Shown piece by piece: positions 43,355 to 55,859 of a stretch of 64,000 nt of DNA. The stretch comes from Hysterangium stoloniferum (lineage: Eukaryota; Basidiomycota; Agaricomycetes; Hysterangiales; Hysterangiaceae). The notes below the pieces were generated by a model. It had not been told where the DNA came from, made no database searches, and saw only the letters and a list, made by a program, of their open reading frames with translations. The position numbers and the translations under genes are program-made. Position 1 is the first letter of the stretch, and each line of letters starts with the position of its first letter. The stretch lies in contig WHVD01000111.1 of assembly GCA_015178975.1 (NCBI GenBank), positions 189,001 to 253,000 on the forward strand, written 5' to 3'.

Positions 43355-45960
43355 TAACGAGGTATTTCTTGATAGTTGAAGTCAGGGAAGTCAGGAGGTG
43401 AAGACTTTGGCCTCGGCACAGGATCCGGGCTGCTCACAAGCTCGTCCGGCAAGCGCACCGTGCCCAGTCCCCTCGTGTGAGGGAAGATCCTGAATGTAAT
43501 AAAGGTTAAGGAGGTATGAGACAAACGAGTGGTGCAACGTACTGCGTACTAGATGATGAGCCGCCCCAGATGCCCCTATACGACGTGTCTGCATAGACTT
43601 CTATATTTTCACAAAATATTAATTTGCCCAATGACACATTAGGATAAAGGAGTCACTACCTTGTCCGTATCCATGATAATTGATCCCTTCACCGTCCATC
43701 GCGGTGGTGGTAGCGCTAGCGCTAGCGTGCGGGGGGTCGAGTTGGCAAGACACAACATGGTGAACGAATGGGACAACCGGGAGCAACGCTGTCACAGGCT
43801 TATCTCAAATTATCGCGGATTTCTGATGAGCTTTTATAGATCCGCGCAAAGGAATGAAGTGTACGAATCAAATGCTGGAGACAGGTCTGTCTGCGTGCTC
43901 GTACCGGCCAACACCTTCTGCTCAGTGGCTTCGTCGTCGTCGTCGATGAAGGAAGATTCTGTAAATAGTAGGATAGTTAAGTAATATATGATGAAAAGTA
44001 AAAATAAACGACACGAACCTGGTACCATATACTCCGATCCATCATCACCGGCAGTTTGTGACTTGGGGTGGATGGTGGTATTCGTCTTGGGATTGATGTG
44101 AGGATGGAACATCTCATCGTTGGGTCCTGCTCAAATTAAGTCCACTATGTATATACGATGACATTAATTAAACGACGTCGGACAAACCTTGCACAATGCG
44201 CTGGGTGAATGATCCCGTCCATAGCAATCCATCCAACATGAGGGGGCCATACTCTCTAAGGTCGACTCCCTTTCCCTTGTCTTCCCACGAGATATGTGGG
44301 GTAGAGTCGGGATCTGCGTCGGTGCCCTCGAGGCTACCGTCATCTACAGCGGCTGGGCGATCAGCCGAGTTGCCCTCGACGCTACCGTCATCCACAGCGG
44401 GTGCGTGATCTGCGGCGTCGGTTCCCTCGACGTTCCCGTCATCCGCAGCGGGTGCATGATCAGCCTCGTCGCCGCCCTCGATGTTCCCGTCATCCGCAGC
44501 GGGTGCTTGATCAGCCGCGCGCTCACGCCTGACATGCGCGTTTTGAAAGCGAGAGTGTGCGAAGTACACGATCGCGCCGAGCAGCGTGAATACCAGAGCG
44601 GTGTGTATCAAGGTAATACACTCGCCGCCGATCACCGCAGCATGTCTAGAAAATCATTGTCAAATATATAACTATTCGTCGCTGAATATAACACTCACCG
44701 TTGCTTGAGCTCACGACAGATCGTCTCCTCGATGTGTACACGCAGCGCGTGTGGCAAGTGCATGACGCTGCTGGGTTGTGCCTCTGAATGGCTTGCTCAT
44801 CAACACCGTTGCAAGGTTGCCTTTTGAGAATGGATGCAGTCTAACGGGAACGCAACTGGTAAGTGACAACATAGCAGGCAACAAATAAGAGCCACCACCA
44901 CTCACACATCGCTGTAACAAACTGAATACAAGGAGTGTTTCATGTCACTCACGGGAAGCCAACCAAATAATCCCGCAGCCTGCTCCAGGTTCAACTCGAG
45001 GTTTACAAATATCTTGAATCCTGTGACGGCAGCCAAGAAGGGACTAAAACCCCTATTGAAACCTGGGAGCTGGTAGCCAAGCAATTTAGAGACATCGGTC
45101 AGTATATCCAACACCTTGAACTGAGTATCCGAGACGTAGTGCTGAAGGATGACTGATAATAGCTTTTGCGAGATCGGTGCTGTGGCAGTAATGTGAGTAT
45201 GGTGGCGGAGGTGGCAATGGGAGAAAGAAGGGTAGATACACGTACTGAGTGTTTGAGATGTTGCCTGTGAAAATCTAAGTAGAAATGGAAATAATGCCAG
45301 GAGCCATGGATAGCATGAAGTTCAACTGTGTCATCAACAGACACAGGAACACCGATGGGAGTATTAAGGTGGTCAGAGTGATCCCGCTTAGGACCACGAT
45401 GGGTCTGGCGAAACTGAGGGGCTTCATCGTCGTTGTTGAAGTGATGATGTTATTCAAGTGCTTGGATTCGGTGGCAGTGCAGAATAAACCTGGGGTGGGA
45501 AGGAACGAGGTTATACCAAGGGGTGATATTATAGCGCTAAAAATATCATCGATTGCATTAGGAACCATGCATCCGACCTTGGAAGATCAAGAAATGCTGG
45601 GCAGTGTGTATAGATATTTATTCAGGCCATGAATAGTGATTGTCGAGTGTCCCGCACAGCCTGACGCGTTTTCTTAAGATAGATCAAGCTATAAATTTCC
45701 ATTTCCTTTCTATTAAAAAATAGTATGGGTTGGCTTAATGTCAATGCACAAACTACAATGGCTTCATAAGCTTGTAATGAAGTACTTGTACCAATCAATA
45801 TGTCAGTCAGTGAATCACCTTCTGACATGATAGGTTGGGTGTACATGGGTTAAATCAGGTATCAGCCCACTGAGCGTGGTCAAAGTACAAATGAGTAAAC
45901 TTTTACATTTTTACATTTTGACGTCAGCGGAATGACAATAATTCTGAATTATTTATGGAC
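43355..45960 (-). pseudogene. Y module (copy 4, the most complete)
   Basis: Sense exons in order: MSEGDSLTDILIGTSTSLQ (45,822); SLIYLKKTRQAVRDTRQSLF; MVPNAIDDIFSAIISPLGIT with the hydrophobic IVVLSGITLTTLILPSVFL; FNRGFSPFLAAVTGFKIF; an intron GTGAGTGACATG...GTTACAG; GGSYLLPAMLSLTSC with ETICRELKQR; an intron; VIGGECITLIHTALVFTLLG; four acidic 17-residue units; ISWEDKGKGVDLREYG; an intron; INPKTNTTIHPKSQTAGDDG; an intron; SSFIDDDDEATEQKVLAGTS; and a final exon with GLGTVRLPDELVSSPDPVPR, ending NYQEIPR, TAG near 43,358. Four to five hydrophobic helices suggest an integral membrane protein with an acidic cytosolic or extracellular tail. Small frame breaks remain. Confidence 0.6.
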
Positions 45961-46074
45961 AAAAATAAGAGTATTTATCTTTATTGTTTTAGATGTAATG
46001 AAACCATATCGACCGATACCCTACACAACCTCTATTTGGCCAAAGACCAGACGGTTGAGAAACGAAGCATCAAC

Positions 46075-46330
46075 ACATCCTGCCGCCCCCACCCACCATT
46101 AGGGTACTTTTCTCCCAACCGCTATGTGTCTTAGTTATGCGACGCGGTATATAAATGTATTTAAAAAAAAAAAAAAAATTAGGTCACGTGTGATCGGTTT
46201 TTTTATTTATTTTTAATACATTTATATACCGCATCGCATAACAAAGATACATAGCGGTTGGGGAGAGAACTACCCTAACGGTCGGTGGAGAAAAGGTGGG
46301 ATGTGAATGCAGCGGGTTGGGATACGTGGT
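46075..46330. mobile_element. tail-to-tail pair of SINE/LINE-tail elements
   Basis: Inverted arms 46093-46161 and 46214-46287 share the GCGGTATATAAATGTATT tail of the 9.8-kb elements, but here the A/T-rich tails face each other (A16 run after 46161; T-rich run before 46214). About 20 bp of host sequence (TTAGGTCACGTGTGATCGGT) lie between. The uninterrupted host sequence is at 63,510-63,550, so two separate insertions are visible. Confidence 0.7.
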
Positions 46331-46410
46331 ATCGCCTGTTTTATGGGGACCCATGATAGGCAAGTCGCTAATGGTCAGTGTCGGTCATGGAGGCCGTGGG
46401 CTGTGGTACG

Positions 46411-47935
46411 TTCTCTAGACCTTTCGTGGGTTTCGACAAGACACAGTGGGCAAAGGAAAGAGCTTCTGGGACTTTGTCAACTATGAGCAGGGGCTGTAAC
46501 TGCGACGGGACTGTTGGGAATTTTCTTGTTTGGCCGTCATGGTGCAGTGTTTGGAAAAGATTAGAGTTTGGGCATGGCCTCGAACTCGTCAACATACCTC
46601 ATCGAAGCCGACGCACAAGAAGACCTGCCCATGCTGCGTGACCCCGGTGGCAGGCTCTGTGACCCTTGCTGTGGAATTCTATGCAAAGCCGTCGGCCTGA
46701 TGCCTGGATGCCTCAGACACGATCGGTCGACTGGCTCAGGACTTAGGCAGCAGGGATCGGGAAAGTTGGCACCTATTCAGGCCGACACGGCTGATACTGA
46801 TATTTGGTTTCTTCCGATACTTTTACCAAACCGTGCCTCCAATTTCCCTCCATACTAGCACGGCTCCCCATGGAAACATTACGAGTATGGATTTACCCGC
46901 AAGTGATAGAGCCTTATAATACTTTATGAATTTGAAGAGTTTATTCCCCAACGCAACGGTCGATTGTCTATGGGTGCTTAGAGATATCCGCCAAGGTGTG
47001 ATGGGAATATCGAGGCGACAGCATAGCAGTCACCAGGAACTTGCGGGGAACCATTTTAGATGGCGAATCCTCCATAATGACTCTGCCGATCTTCGTTTCT
47101 TCGCTAGTGCCAAGCCCGGATATAAAGGCGGTATACGTATTTATGAGAAGCCATTTCCCCCGATATCGGATTTTACGTGGGTAAGACAGCCTTCTTTCAA
47201 ATGATATTAGAATGCAATGGATGGCATTTACCAGAAGAGAACATGCCTCAAGAGATCCACCCCCTCTTTAACAATTATGCTCATTTGCCCCACTGTTAGC
47301 TGTGTTTTTAAGCAGTCAATTCCTTGTCTTTCCCCCCTCGCCTGTGTCTGTGAGCCTAACAACCCTCCTTTGGTGCTCCTCCACATGTCATGTGTTGAAG
47401 AAGCACTTCCCAACCAAAATTGATATCTTGGTGCCGTACAGTAGCTTTGTCCCGATCCGCTCCATTGCCAGACCACAAAAATAACCGGGGTCGAATTCGA
47501 CGTTTGTTGGATTGTGAATGACAGGTGCGAACCACCTGGTCATGGCTTCTCTCTCAATGTCGGACATGCCTTGTCCAATTCCTGATGAATCCAGCAAGCC
47601 TTGTGGCGGCTCCAGGCAAGTTGCAAAACCACGGCAGTAAATGAAAAAACAGTCCGACGCATTGGAGTTGATTCTTGAAACAAAGCTTAACATACCAGTT
47701 GCTGAACCCATGAATCAAATGCGTCCTTGGTGATCGATGCATGCTCGTGACCTGGTCTGTGGTAACAGAGGCCGTGACCCTCTCTATTACACGTCCATAG
47801 TCTCTGAAGTATATCCTGACAATGACTTTCGAGGACTGTGATCCGTTGAGATTCCAGGGCAGCAGGCGAGATCAAAGGGGGTAGCACTTCGACCTGGTCA
47901 GGGTGACTCAGTACTACCTCGTGGTAGGACATGGG
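46411..47935 (-). pseudogene. X module (copy 5)
   Basis: Sense minus. Exon 1 at 47,935-47,695 (VVLSHPDQVEVLPPLISPAA), exon 2 at 47,630-47,225 (LLDSSGIGQGMSDIEREAMT, GYFCGLAMERIGTKLLYGTK), exon 3 and later parts to 46,411. Between exons 1 and 2 the acceptor AG is lost (CATTTACTGCC). The copy is nearly identical, inverted, to 60,205-61,725. Confidence 0.55.
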
Positions 47936-48690
47936 GAGTGTGGGGTGTGGACAAGAGGCGTGTCACGAGAATGGGAAGAGAACCGTTGACAAGGTTCATC
48001 AGGCTCTTTCTATGTTTGTGAGACACCGCTTTGAATGTATTTCAAATTAACACTGGTCTACTAAGTCACTGGAAAGGGCCCCGCCTCCAAAGATGGCCTT
48101 TAAACGCCGAGGGCCATAAATATTATATGATAGCATTATGACTGTAAATACGGAAAATAATAGATTAGTTATCATAAATAAACTCAAAAAGCCAAAGGCT
48201 GTGACATACGTACAAAACTGGCTTGGTTACTTTATCTGAAGATTTACGTGCATATTGACAAGGGACTGTGTACTTCGTGTTCACGCAAACATCAGTGAGA
48301 GAACGTTTTCTTTCTATCCTTCTGCCGACGTATCGACTGGTGCGGCTGAGTTGGGCGCCAGCATCCTCGGCTTTCACTCTTCATTCTTTTTATTTAAAAA
48401 GAAATAGATTGGGCCACACTTCCATTAAGAGTGAAGACAGAAAAGGAGGAGTAACCATGTTTATGATGAAGCCAGGTGAAAAAAGTAATTCCGCCAGCTT
48501 CTCTTTCCTACCAATGTGCATTTGCCTGGCAGCTCATCGTGTGTTGTGTATAAAATTTGGCCTTGTCAGAACTTGTTCACCCATTTCATTTGCATGGACA
48601 CCATGATCTGAGCGACTTCACTGATGTCATGTTTTCCCTGTTCTTCCAGTTTAATCACTCTCCTTATTTTCCATATTTGCCTTTTCTAGC
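47936..48690. repeat. x0 segment (copy)
   Basis: Very similar to 24,440-25,170. The plus-strand frame 48268-48606 joins SIKSEDRKGGVTMFMMKPGE and SFSFLPMCICLAAHRVL. Sense uncertain. Confidence 0.5.
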
Positions 48691-48779
48691 TCTAGTAGAC
48701 GTTGATCTTCTTCTCCCACTGATGTGGCATTGTCAACCTAGAAACCCATTAAAGCCCAAATCCCATCTTCCAACATCTT

Positions 48780-49490
48780 GAAAAATACTGCACTGTCATA
48801 ATCCTAGGAAAACCAGTGTATCCTATGAGCTTGTGTGTATGGCTGTGTCGGCGCTCTTGGACATGTTGGGCGATCACCGTAGGATTATTTAGTTTGACCT
48901 AAGAAAAATCAAGGAAGACGTCTTCAGGCCGTAATGCTGCGGTGGTTGGAAAGGCCAAGGATTTGGGCATGCCGTCGACTCATCAACAAATCCTATCGAA
49001 GGCGACGCGCGATAAGACTTCGGTAACTACAGAATTAAAGAAAAAATGTTAGTCAGTTTCAATAGCATGCATTCAACGCCCAACTTACACACAAATCCTA
49101 CGGTTCTGTGACTGCCTTGTCTTCAGGGAACTTCAGGCTGCCCCACTGCTTGCTGCGGGGTCCAGGTGCCAGCGTCTGCGCAGATCTTGGCTGACAGCCA
49201 TCTGCACAGGCTTGATCATGCTGCATGACCCTTGTGGCAGGTTTTGTGACCCTTGCTGCGGGATTGAATGCGGATTGCCGTCAGCCTGATGCCTAGGTGC
49301 ACCAGACATGATCAGTCGGCTGGCTCAAGACTTGAACGTTTGAACAGCGATCAGGATTTTCGGACTTTTCCGACACTTCTACCTAGCCCCACCTTCAACT
49401 TTCTCCACATAGCAGGCCAGTTCTCCATGCAGACCTGTTGGGTATGTATTCATTTTTTTTCAGTCGTAGATCGTTATATAATGTTTTGAA
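48780..49490. repeat. W segment (copy 2)
   Basis: Matches 31,530-32,100 and 56,810-57,180 in patches (GCGCGATAAGACTT, GTTTCAATAGCATG). No gene. Confidence 0.35.
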
Positions 49491-49559
49491 TTACGGCAAT
49501 CCTTGAAGTTATAGGAGCAAAAATATCTTTCTTAAATCACCGTTTGAGAACTTGGAGGA

Positions 49560-50200
49560 CTAAGGAGGCCATCTTTGGGATATCAAAATTCTGGATGATG
49601 TTGTAAGTTTTACCGTTGCTGTTTTTGGAGAATGGCCGAAATGAGAAACATGCAGATACGATCGAAACAAACCTGGACACATAAAATGCTTGACGCGCAA
49701 ATATCGATTTTCCCCTGCTGTTTTACACAGGATCCTTGGCTTCGCAGAGATAGATTCATTTGCGTGTGTCGACCTTTCTTGCTACATCACCTATAAGTGC
49801 ATAATAAATGAACTCAATGCATTATTTGAGGATGTCACATTGATGGTAGAAAACATTGAACAAAATAGTATCATTGTTTCCATCGGGGCTAAAATATTGC
49901 ATTGAGTCCACAGTTGCACCCTCGCAGACCTGTCTCAAAATGATTCGGCCATCAGAATGCTAATTCGGACCCCAAAACCAACCCTTCATTGTGTGGTGGC
50001 GCCGAGCAGCGAATAAGGGGCTCAGCGGCGTTAATTTCACAGTCTCCAGAACCCGAAATTGTGTGTACGGCAGTGTGAGAGGATAGCCCAATACCTGCTC
50101 TCCACGACTTCCTGGACCTTTCTGAGAGGATTGCCTATATGCCTAGGGGGGAGAGGTTGGTGAGGGGGTTGGATGATTTGATTCACTCCTATGTCTGCTT
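49560..50200 (+). pseudogene. Z module (copy 1)
   Basis: The plus-strand frame 49690-49905 reads HRILGFAEIDSFACVDLSCY, TYKCIINELNALFEDVTL and NSIIVSIGAKILH, TGA. Further on, 50,040-50,190 gives PEPEIVCTAV, a stop, EDSPIPALHDFLDLSERIAY and GLDDLIHSYVCLRL. The same two blocks occur on the minus strand at 58,063-58,329 and 57,540-57,700 with conservative substitutions. Family unknown. Confidence 0.45.
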
Positions 50201-50348
50201 GCGACTCCATTTATCAGGGTCTCAACAGGTTCTAACAAAAACTACTTAGCCGTCTTGAAGAAGCACGGACGAAGGTGTGACTAGACTGTTCCATACAACC
50301 ATACTTTGCGTTACTCTTCGAAGAATCTTGAGCTAGGTCGAACATCAT

Positions 50349-51430
50349 TTAGGTAATAAGTGAAATGTTGGAGGTCCTCATCTGATAGGCCCCGTCCATC
50401 ATGCACCTCCCTAATAATGAAGGAAAAACGGCCAGTAATAGTAAAATATGTGGAGTGGTGAGGGTGGCAGCCGATGGGCTACAGAGGTATTTGCCAAGGT
50501 GTGGTATAAATATCGAGGCGACAGCATAGCAGTCCCCAGGAAGTTGCGACCGGGCCAGAGCAGTGAACAGCACAGGAACCATTTTACCTGGAGCATCCTC
50601 AATCATCGCCATGAATCCGATCACAAACGCCATCTCTACTATGATTCTGCTGATCTTTATTTCTTCACTAGTACCAAACCAGTATGTAAAGGCGGCAGAA
50701 GTGTTCAGAATAAGGGAACTCGCCCGATGTCGGATTTTACGTGGGTAAGATGGTCTTCATTAAACAGATTTCAGCATGCAATGAATGGTCATCATCAGAA
50801 GCGAACATGCCTCAAGAGATCTACCCCCTCTTTAACTATTATGCTCATTTGCCGGACAGTTAGCTGTTTGTTAAGCAGTCTAGTCGTCGTCATTTCCTCG
50901 CCTGTGTTCCTGAGCCTGAGGGCGATTCTTTGTGGTACTCCTCCACACGTCGCGTGTTGAACAAGCACCTTCCCACCAAAATGGATATCTTGGTGCCGTA
51001 CAGTAGCTTTGTCCCGATCCACTCCATTGCCAGACCACAAATATAACCGGGCTCGGCTTTGACTTCCGCGGGATTATGAATAACGGGTTCCATCCATGCC
51101 GCTATGGCGTCGCCCTCAACGTCGGACATTCCTTGATTAATTCCTGGCAATTCCAGAAAGCCTCGCGGCGGTTCTACGCAAATTGCAAAATCAGGACACT
51201 AAGCGGGAAAAAAAGTCCGACACCTGGGAGTCGATTCTCGAAACAAAAGATTAACATACCCGCTGCTGAACACATGAATCAAGTGCGTCTTTGCTGATCG
51301 ATATAGGTCGTCATGACCTGGTCTGTGCTAACAGAGGCCGTGACCCTGTACATTTACACGCCCATTGTCTCTGGAGTACGCCCCGAAATTGACTTTCGAG
51401 GACCGTGATCCGTTGAGATTCCAGGGCAAC
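50349..51430 (-). pseudogene. X module (copy 6)
   Basis: Sense minus. Exon 1 51,430-51,250, intron, exon 2 51,180-50,795 (INQGMSDVEGDAIAAWMEPV, GTKISILVGRCLFNTRRVEE), exon 3 50,633-50,349 (LPGDCYAVASIFIPHLGKYL). Exon 1 abuts exon 3 of copy 7 at about 51,431, so the two copies form a head-to-tail tandem. Confidence 0.55.
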
Positions 51431-51434
51431 ATGC

Positions 51435-52180
51435 GTAAATATCGAGGCGACAGCATAGCAGTCCCCAGGAAGTTGCGACACCACCAGTGCAGTGTAGAGC
51501 ATAGGAACCATTTTGGCTGACTCATCCTCGATAAACTCGATTACATCCGCCATCCGTACTATGACTCTGCCGATCTTCGCTTCTTCGCTAGTGCCAAGCC
51601 GGTATCTAAAGGCGGTATACGTATTCATGAGAAGCCTTTCACCCCGATATCGGATTTTAAGCGGATAAGATGGTCTTCATTAAAACGATTTCACCATGCA
51701 ATTAATGGTCATCATAAAAAGCAAACATGTCTGAAGAGATCCACCCCCTCTTTAATGATTCTGCTCAATTGCCGCACAGTTAGCTGTTTGGTAAGCAGTC
51801 TAGTCGCCGTCATTTCCTCGCGTGTGTACCTGAGGCTTCGGGCAACTCTTTGGCACTCCTCCACACGTCGCGTGTATAGCAAGCACTTTCCAACCAAAAT
51901 GGAAATCTTGGTGCCGTATAATAGCTTCGTCCCGATCCGCTCTAATGCCAGCCGCAAAAGTACCCGGGGCCGACTTCGACTTCCGTTGGATTACAAATAA
52001 CGTGTGCCAACCTAGTCATGGCACCTCTTTCACAGTCGGACATGCCTTGCTCAATACTTGATGAATCGAGAAAGCCTTGCGGCGGTTCTACGCAAGTTGC
52101 AAAATCACGGGACTAAACGGAAGAAAAAGTCCGAAACATGGGAGCTGATCCTCGAAACAAAATATTAACATACCCGTTGC
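51435..52180 (-). pseudogene. X module (copy 7, lacks exon 1)
   Basis: Exon 2 52,130-51,712 (GTKISILVGKCLLYTRRVEE, TREEMTATRLLTKQLTVRQL), exon 3 51,640-51,435 (AFRYRLGTSEEAKIGRVIV). The upstream part is replaced at about 52,180 by the end of Y copy 5 (TTGTGGTATTAAAATAAGTC). Confidence 0.55.
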
Positions 52181-52189
52181 TGTCGTCAG

Positions 52190-54790
52190 TTTTGTGTTTC
52201 TTGTGGTATTAAAATAAGTCACAACTAACGAGTTATTTCGTGGTATTTGAAGTCAGGGAAGTCAGGAGGTGAAGACTTTGGCCTCGGCACAGGATCCAGG
52301 CTGCTCATAAGTTCGTCCTGCAAGCCCACCGCGCCCAGTCCCGTCGTGTGAGGGAAGATCCTGAATTTAATGAAGGTTAAGGACGCATGAGAGAAACAAG
52401 TGGTGGAACGTACTGAGTACTAGAACCCCCCCAGATGCCCCTATACGACATGTCTGCATAGACTTCTATATTTCCACAAAATATTAATTTCCCCAATGAC
52501 ACATTATGATAAAGGAGTCACTACCTTCTCCGCATCCATGATCATTGATCCATTCACTGTCCATCGCGGTGGTGGTAGCGCTAGCACTAACGTGCGGGGG
52601 GTCGAGTTGGCAAGACACAACATGGTGAACGAATGGGACAACCGGGAGCAACGCTATCACAGGCATATCTGCAATTATTGCGGATTTTGATGAGTTTTTG
52701 TAGATCCCCGCAAAGCAATGAAGTGCAGGAACCAAATGCTGGAGGCAGGTCTGTCTGCATGCTCATACAGGCCAACACTTTCTGATCAGTGGCTTCATCG
52801 TCGTCGTCGATGAAGGAAGATTCTGTAAATAGTACGATAGTTGAGTAATATATGATGAAAAGTAAAAATAAACGACACGAAACCGGGACCATATACTCGG
52901 ATCCATCATCATCGGCGGTTTGTGACTTGGGGTGGATGGTGGTATTCGTCTTGGGACTGATGTGGAACGTCTCATCGTTGGGTCCTGCTCAAATTAAGTC
53001 CAGTAAGTACATGATGACATTAGTTAAATGACGTCGGACAAACCTTACACAATGCACTGGGCGAATGATCCCGTCAATAGCAATCCATCCAGCATGAGGG
53101 GGCCATACTCTCCAAGATTGAGCCCCTTCCACCCTTCTTCCCACGAGATACGTAAGGGATAGTCTGGATCTTCATTGGCGCCTTTGACATTACCGTCATC
53201 CACATGCACAATATCATGACTGGCAGTTTGTGACTTGGGGCAGAAGGTAGTATTCGCCTTGGGAATGATGGCAGTATATGGTGGCATTAATTAAATGACG
53301 TTGGAAAAACCTTGCCCAATGCGCTGGGCGAGTGATCCCGTGAACAGTGATCCATCCAGCATGAGGGGGCCATATTCTCTAAGGCCGACTCCCTTTCCCT
53401 TGTCTTCCTCCGAGATGCGTGGGGTAGAGTCGGGATCTGCGTCAGTGCCCTCGACGCTACCGTTATCCACAGCGGGTAGGCAATCAGCTGCATTGGTGCG
53501 ATGTTACCGTCATCCACAGCGGGTGCGTGATCAGCCGTGTCGATGCCCTCGACGTTACTGTCATTCACAGGGTGCGTGATCAGCCGCATCGGCGCCTTCG
53601 ATGTTCCCGTCATCTACAGCCGGTGCGTGATCAGCCGCACGCTCACCCCTGACGTGCGCCTTTTTGAAGACGAGAGTGTGCAAAGTACACGATGACGCCA
53701 AGCAGCGTGAATACCAGAGCGATGTGTATCAAGGCAATACACGCACTGCAAGTCACCGCAGGATGTCTAGAAAATCATTGTCAAATATATAACTATTCGT
53801 TGCTGCATATAACACTCACCGTTGCTTGAGCTCACGACAGATCGTCTCCTCGATGTGTACATGCAGCGCGTGTGGCACGTGCGCGACGCTGCTGGGTTCT
53901 GCCTCCGAATGGCTTGCTCATCAACACTGTTGCAAGGCTGCCTTTTGAGAATGGATGCAGTCTATTGGGAAGGCAACCGGTAAGTGACAATATAGCAGGC
54001 AACAAATAAGAGCCACCGCCACTCACACATTGCTGAAACAAACCGAATACAAGGCGTGTTTCATGTCACTCATGGGAAGCCAACCAAATAATCCCATCAC
54101 CTGCTCCAGGTTCAACTTGAGGTTTGCAAATAACTTGAATCCTGTGACGGCAGCCAAGAAGGGACTAAAACCCCTGTTGAAACCCGGGAGCTGGTAGCCA
54201 AGTGATATAGACATATCGGTCAGTATATCTGACACCTTGAACTGGGTATCCAAGACGTAGTGGTGAAGGATGACTGATAAAAATGTTTGCGAGGTGGTGT
54301 TGACATAGGTGCTGTGGCAGTAATGTGAGTATGGTGGAGAAGGTGGCAATGTGAGAAAGAAGGGTATATACACATGCTGAGCGTTTGAGATGCTGCCTGC
54401 GAATATCCAAGTGGAAATGGAAATAATGCGACACAGGAACACCAATGGGAGTATCAAGGCAGTCAGAGTGATTCCGCTTAGGACCACCGATGGGTTTGGT
54501 GAAAGCGAGGGGATTCATCGTCATTGTCGAAGTGATGATTTTATTCAAGTGCTTGGATTTAGTGGTAGTGGAGAATAAACCTGGGGTGGTAAGGAATGAG
54601 GCTAAACCAATGGGCGATATTATAGCGCCAAAAATATCACCAATTACATTAAGAACCATGCATCTGAACTTGGAATATCAAGAAATTCTGGGCAATTTGT
54701 ACAGATTTTTATTCAGGCGCTGAATAGTGATTGTCGAGTGTCCCGCACAGCTTGGCGCATTTTCTGTAGACAGATCAAGCTATAATATTT
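52190..54790 (-). pseudogene. Y module (copy 5, with exon duplication)
   Basis: Sense minus. SLICLQKMRQAVRDTRQSLF exon near 54,780; LNVIGDIFGAIISPIGLASF at 54,659; FNRGFSPFLAAVTGFKLF; intron; GGSYLLPAILSLTGC; a broken transmembrane exon near 53,720; about four acidic units with frame slips; the GLGEYGPLMLDGLLLTGSFA duplicated exon (53,045-53,287); NTTIHPKSQTADDDG-type and SSFIDDDDEATDQKVLACMS exons. The final exon lies near 52,240. The exon duplication is shared with copy 3 but absent in copy 4. Confidence 0.55.
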
Positions 54791-54949
54791 TACTTACTGT
54801 CTATTAAGAAATATTTTTGGTTGGATTAATTATTAGAATGAAGAAGGGATGTGGATATGAAGCACTAGAAGTGCAGACACAGACACAGACACGAACGAGC
54901 AAACGATAGATTCAGCGCGCACCACGGACCCACAAAGGTACACAACCTA

Positions 54950-55850
54950 GCTACTATGCCGAGTCACTAAATCTAACATTAATGTCAATGCACAAACTAC
55001 AGGAGGATGAGAAGGAAGGTAGTGGCACAGGGGTGGCGTTAGACCGCCGAAAGGTTACAGTGGTCAGTACAACGGGAATTGGAGTTGGGGATAATGGGAT
55101 GATTTTACGTTCTTGTACAGACTTTTCATGTTCTGTCTCTTTTTCGTTCTTCTTGACCTCAAATGTAGACAAAAGACTATCCATGCGCTCTTTGGTTGTC
55201 CTGAAAGGAGACAAAGCGAAGCGACGCGTTGGTCAACCCAATTAAAGCCAACGACGTAAAGAAAACAATCCATCGATCCTACGTCACTACCTATAGGCAC
55301 TGCCATCAAACTCAACGTCTTTCCGTATAGTTAATCCTCCCAACACCTTTCGCATCAATATTTTGTACGGTAACAGACGCCCTGTTCCCATACGTCGAAT
55401 TATTGATGGGCCTGCACCGGGATGTCGTTGTAGCCTCCAGCGGGTCCGCACTGGAATGAAAAGACGCGCTGGGTCCCGTTTTATATGTGCGGTCGAAACG
55501 ATCTCATCAGGGTCTCAGCTGACGCGTTACAAACACTAATTGTAATGGGCGAGACGAAAGGAAAAGGTGTAGAAGTATATTCAAAACTGCAGGAAGGTAA
55601 AGTAAGCAGTGCAGGGAGTGCGGAAAGAGACAATGGCTTGATTTCCAGTTCTTTTATAGGCACCGTTTGCGGTGTGGTTTTTCTTTTTCTTTTTTTAGCA
55701 CGGGTCATATCGCTCATTGTCCTATAAATAAAACGAAGAGAATAAGTGAAACATTAGCCAACCCAATCAAAGCCAAACCATGAGACAAAGCATCTATCGA
55801 CTTGACGCACCTACTTGTGAGCTCCCAAATCAAGCTCGGCCTCTTCCACT
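54950..55850 (-). pseudogene. X module downstream exons E7 and E8
   Basis: 55,717-55,480 (E7): after the acceptor CTATAG comes MSDMTRAKKRKRKTTPQTVP, then KELEIKPLSLSALPALLTL. 55,214-54,960 (E8): after CCTTTCAG comes TTKERMDSLLSTFEVKKNEK, then QERKIIPLSPTPIPVVLTTV. The two exons and the sequences before them resemble each other, so they are probably tandem duplicates. The E8 frame has no stop for about 80 residues. Confidence 0.45.
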
Positions 55851-55859
55851 GTTAATTCA

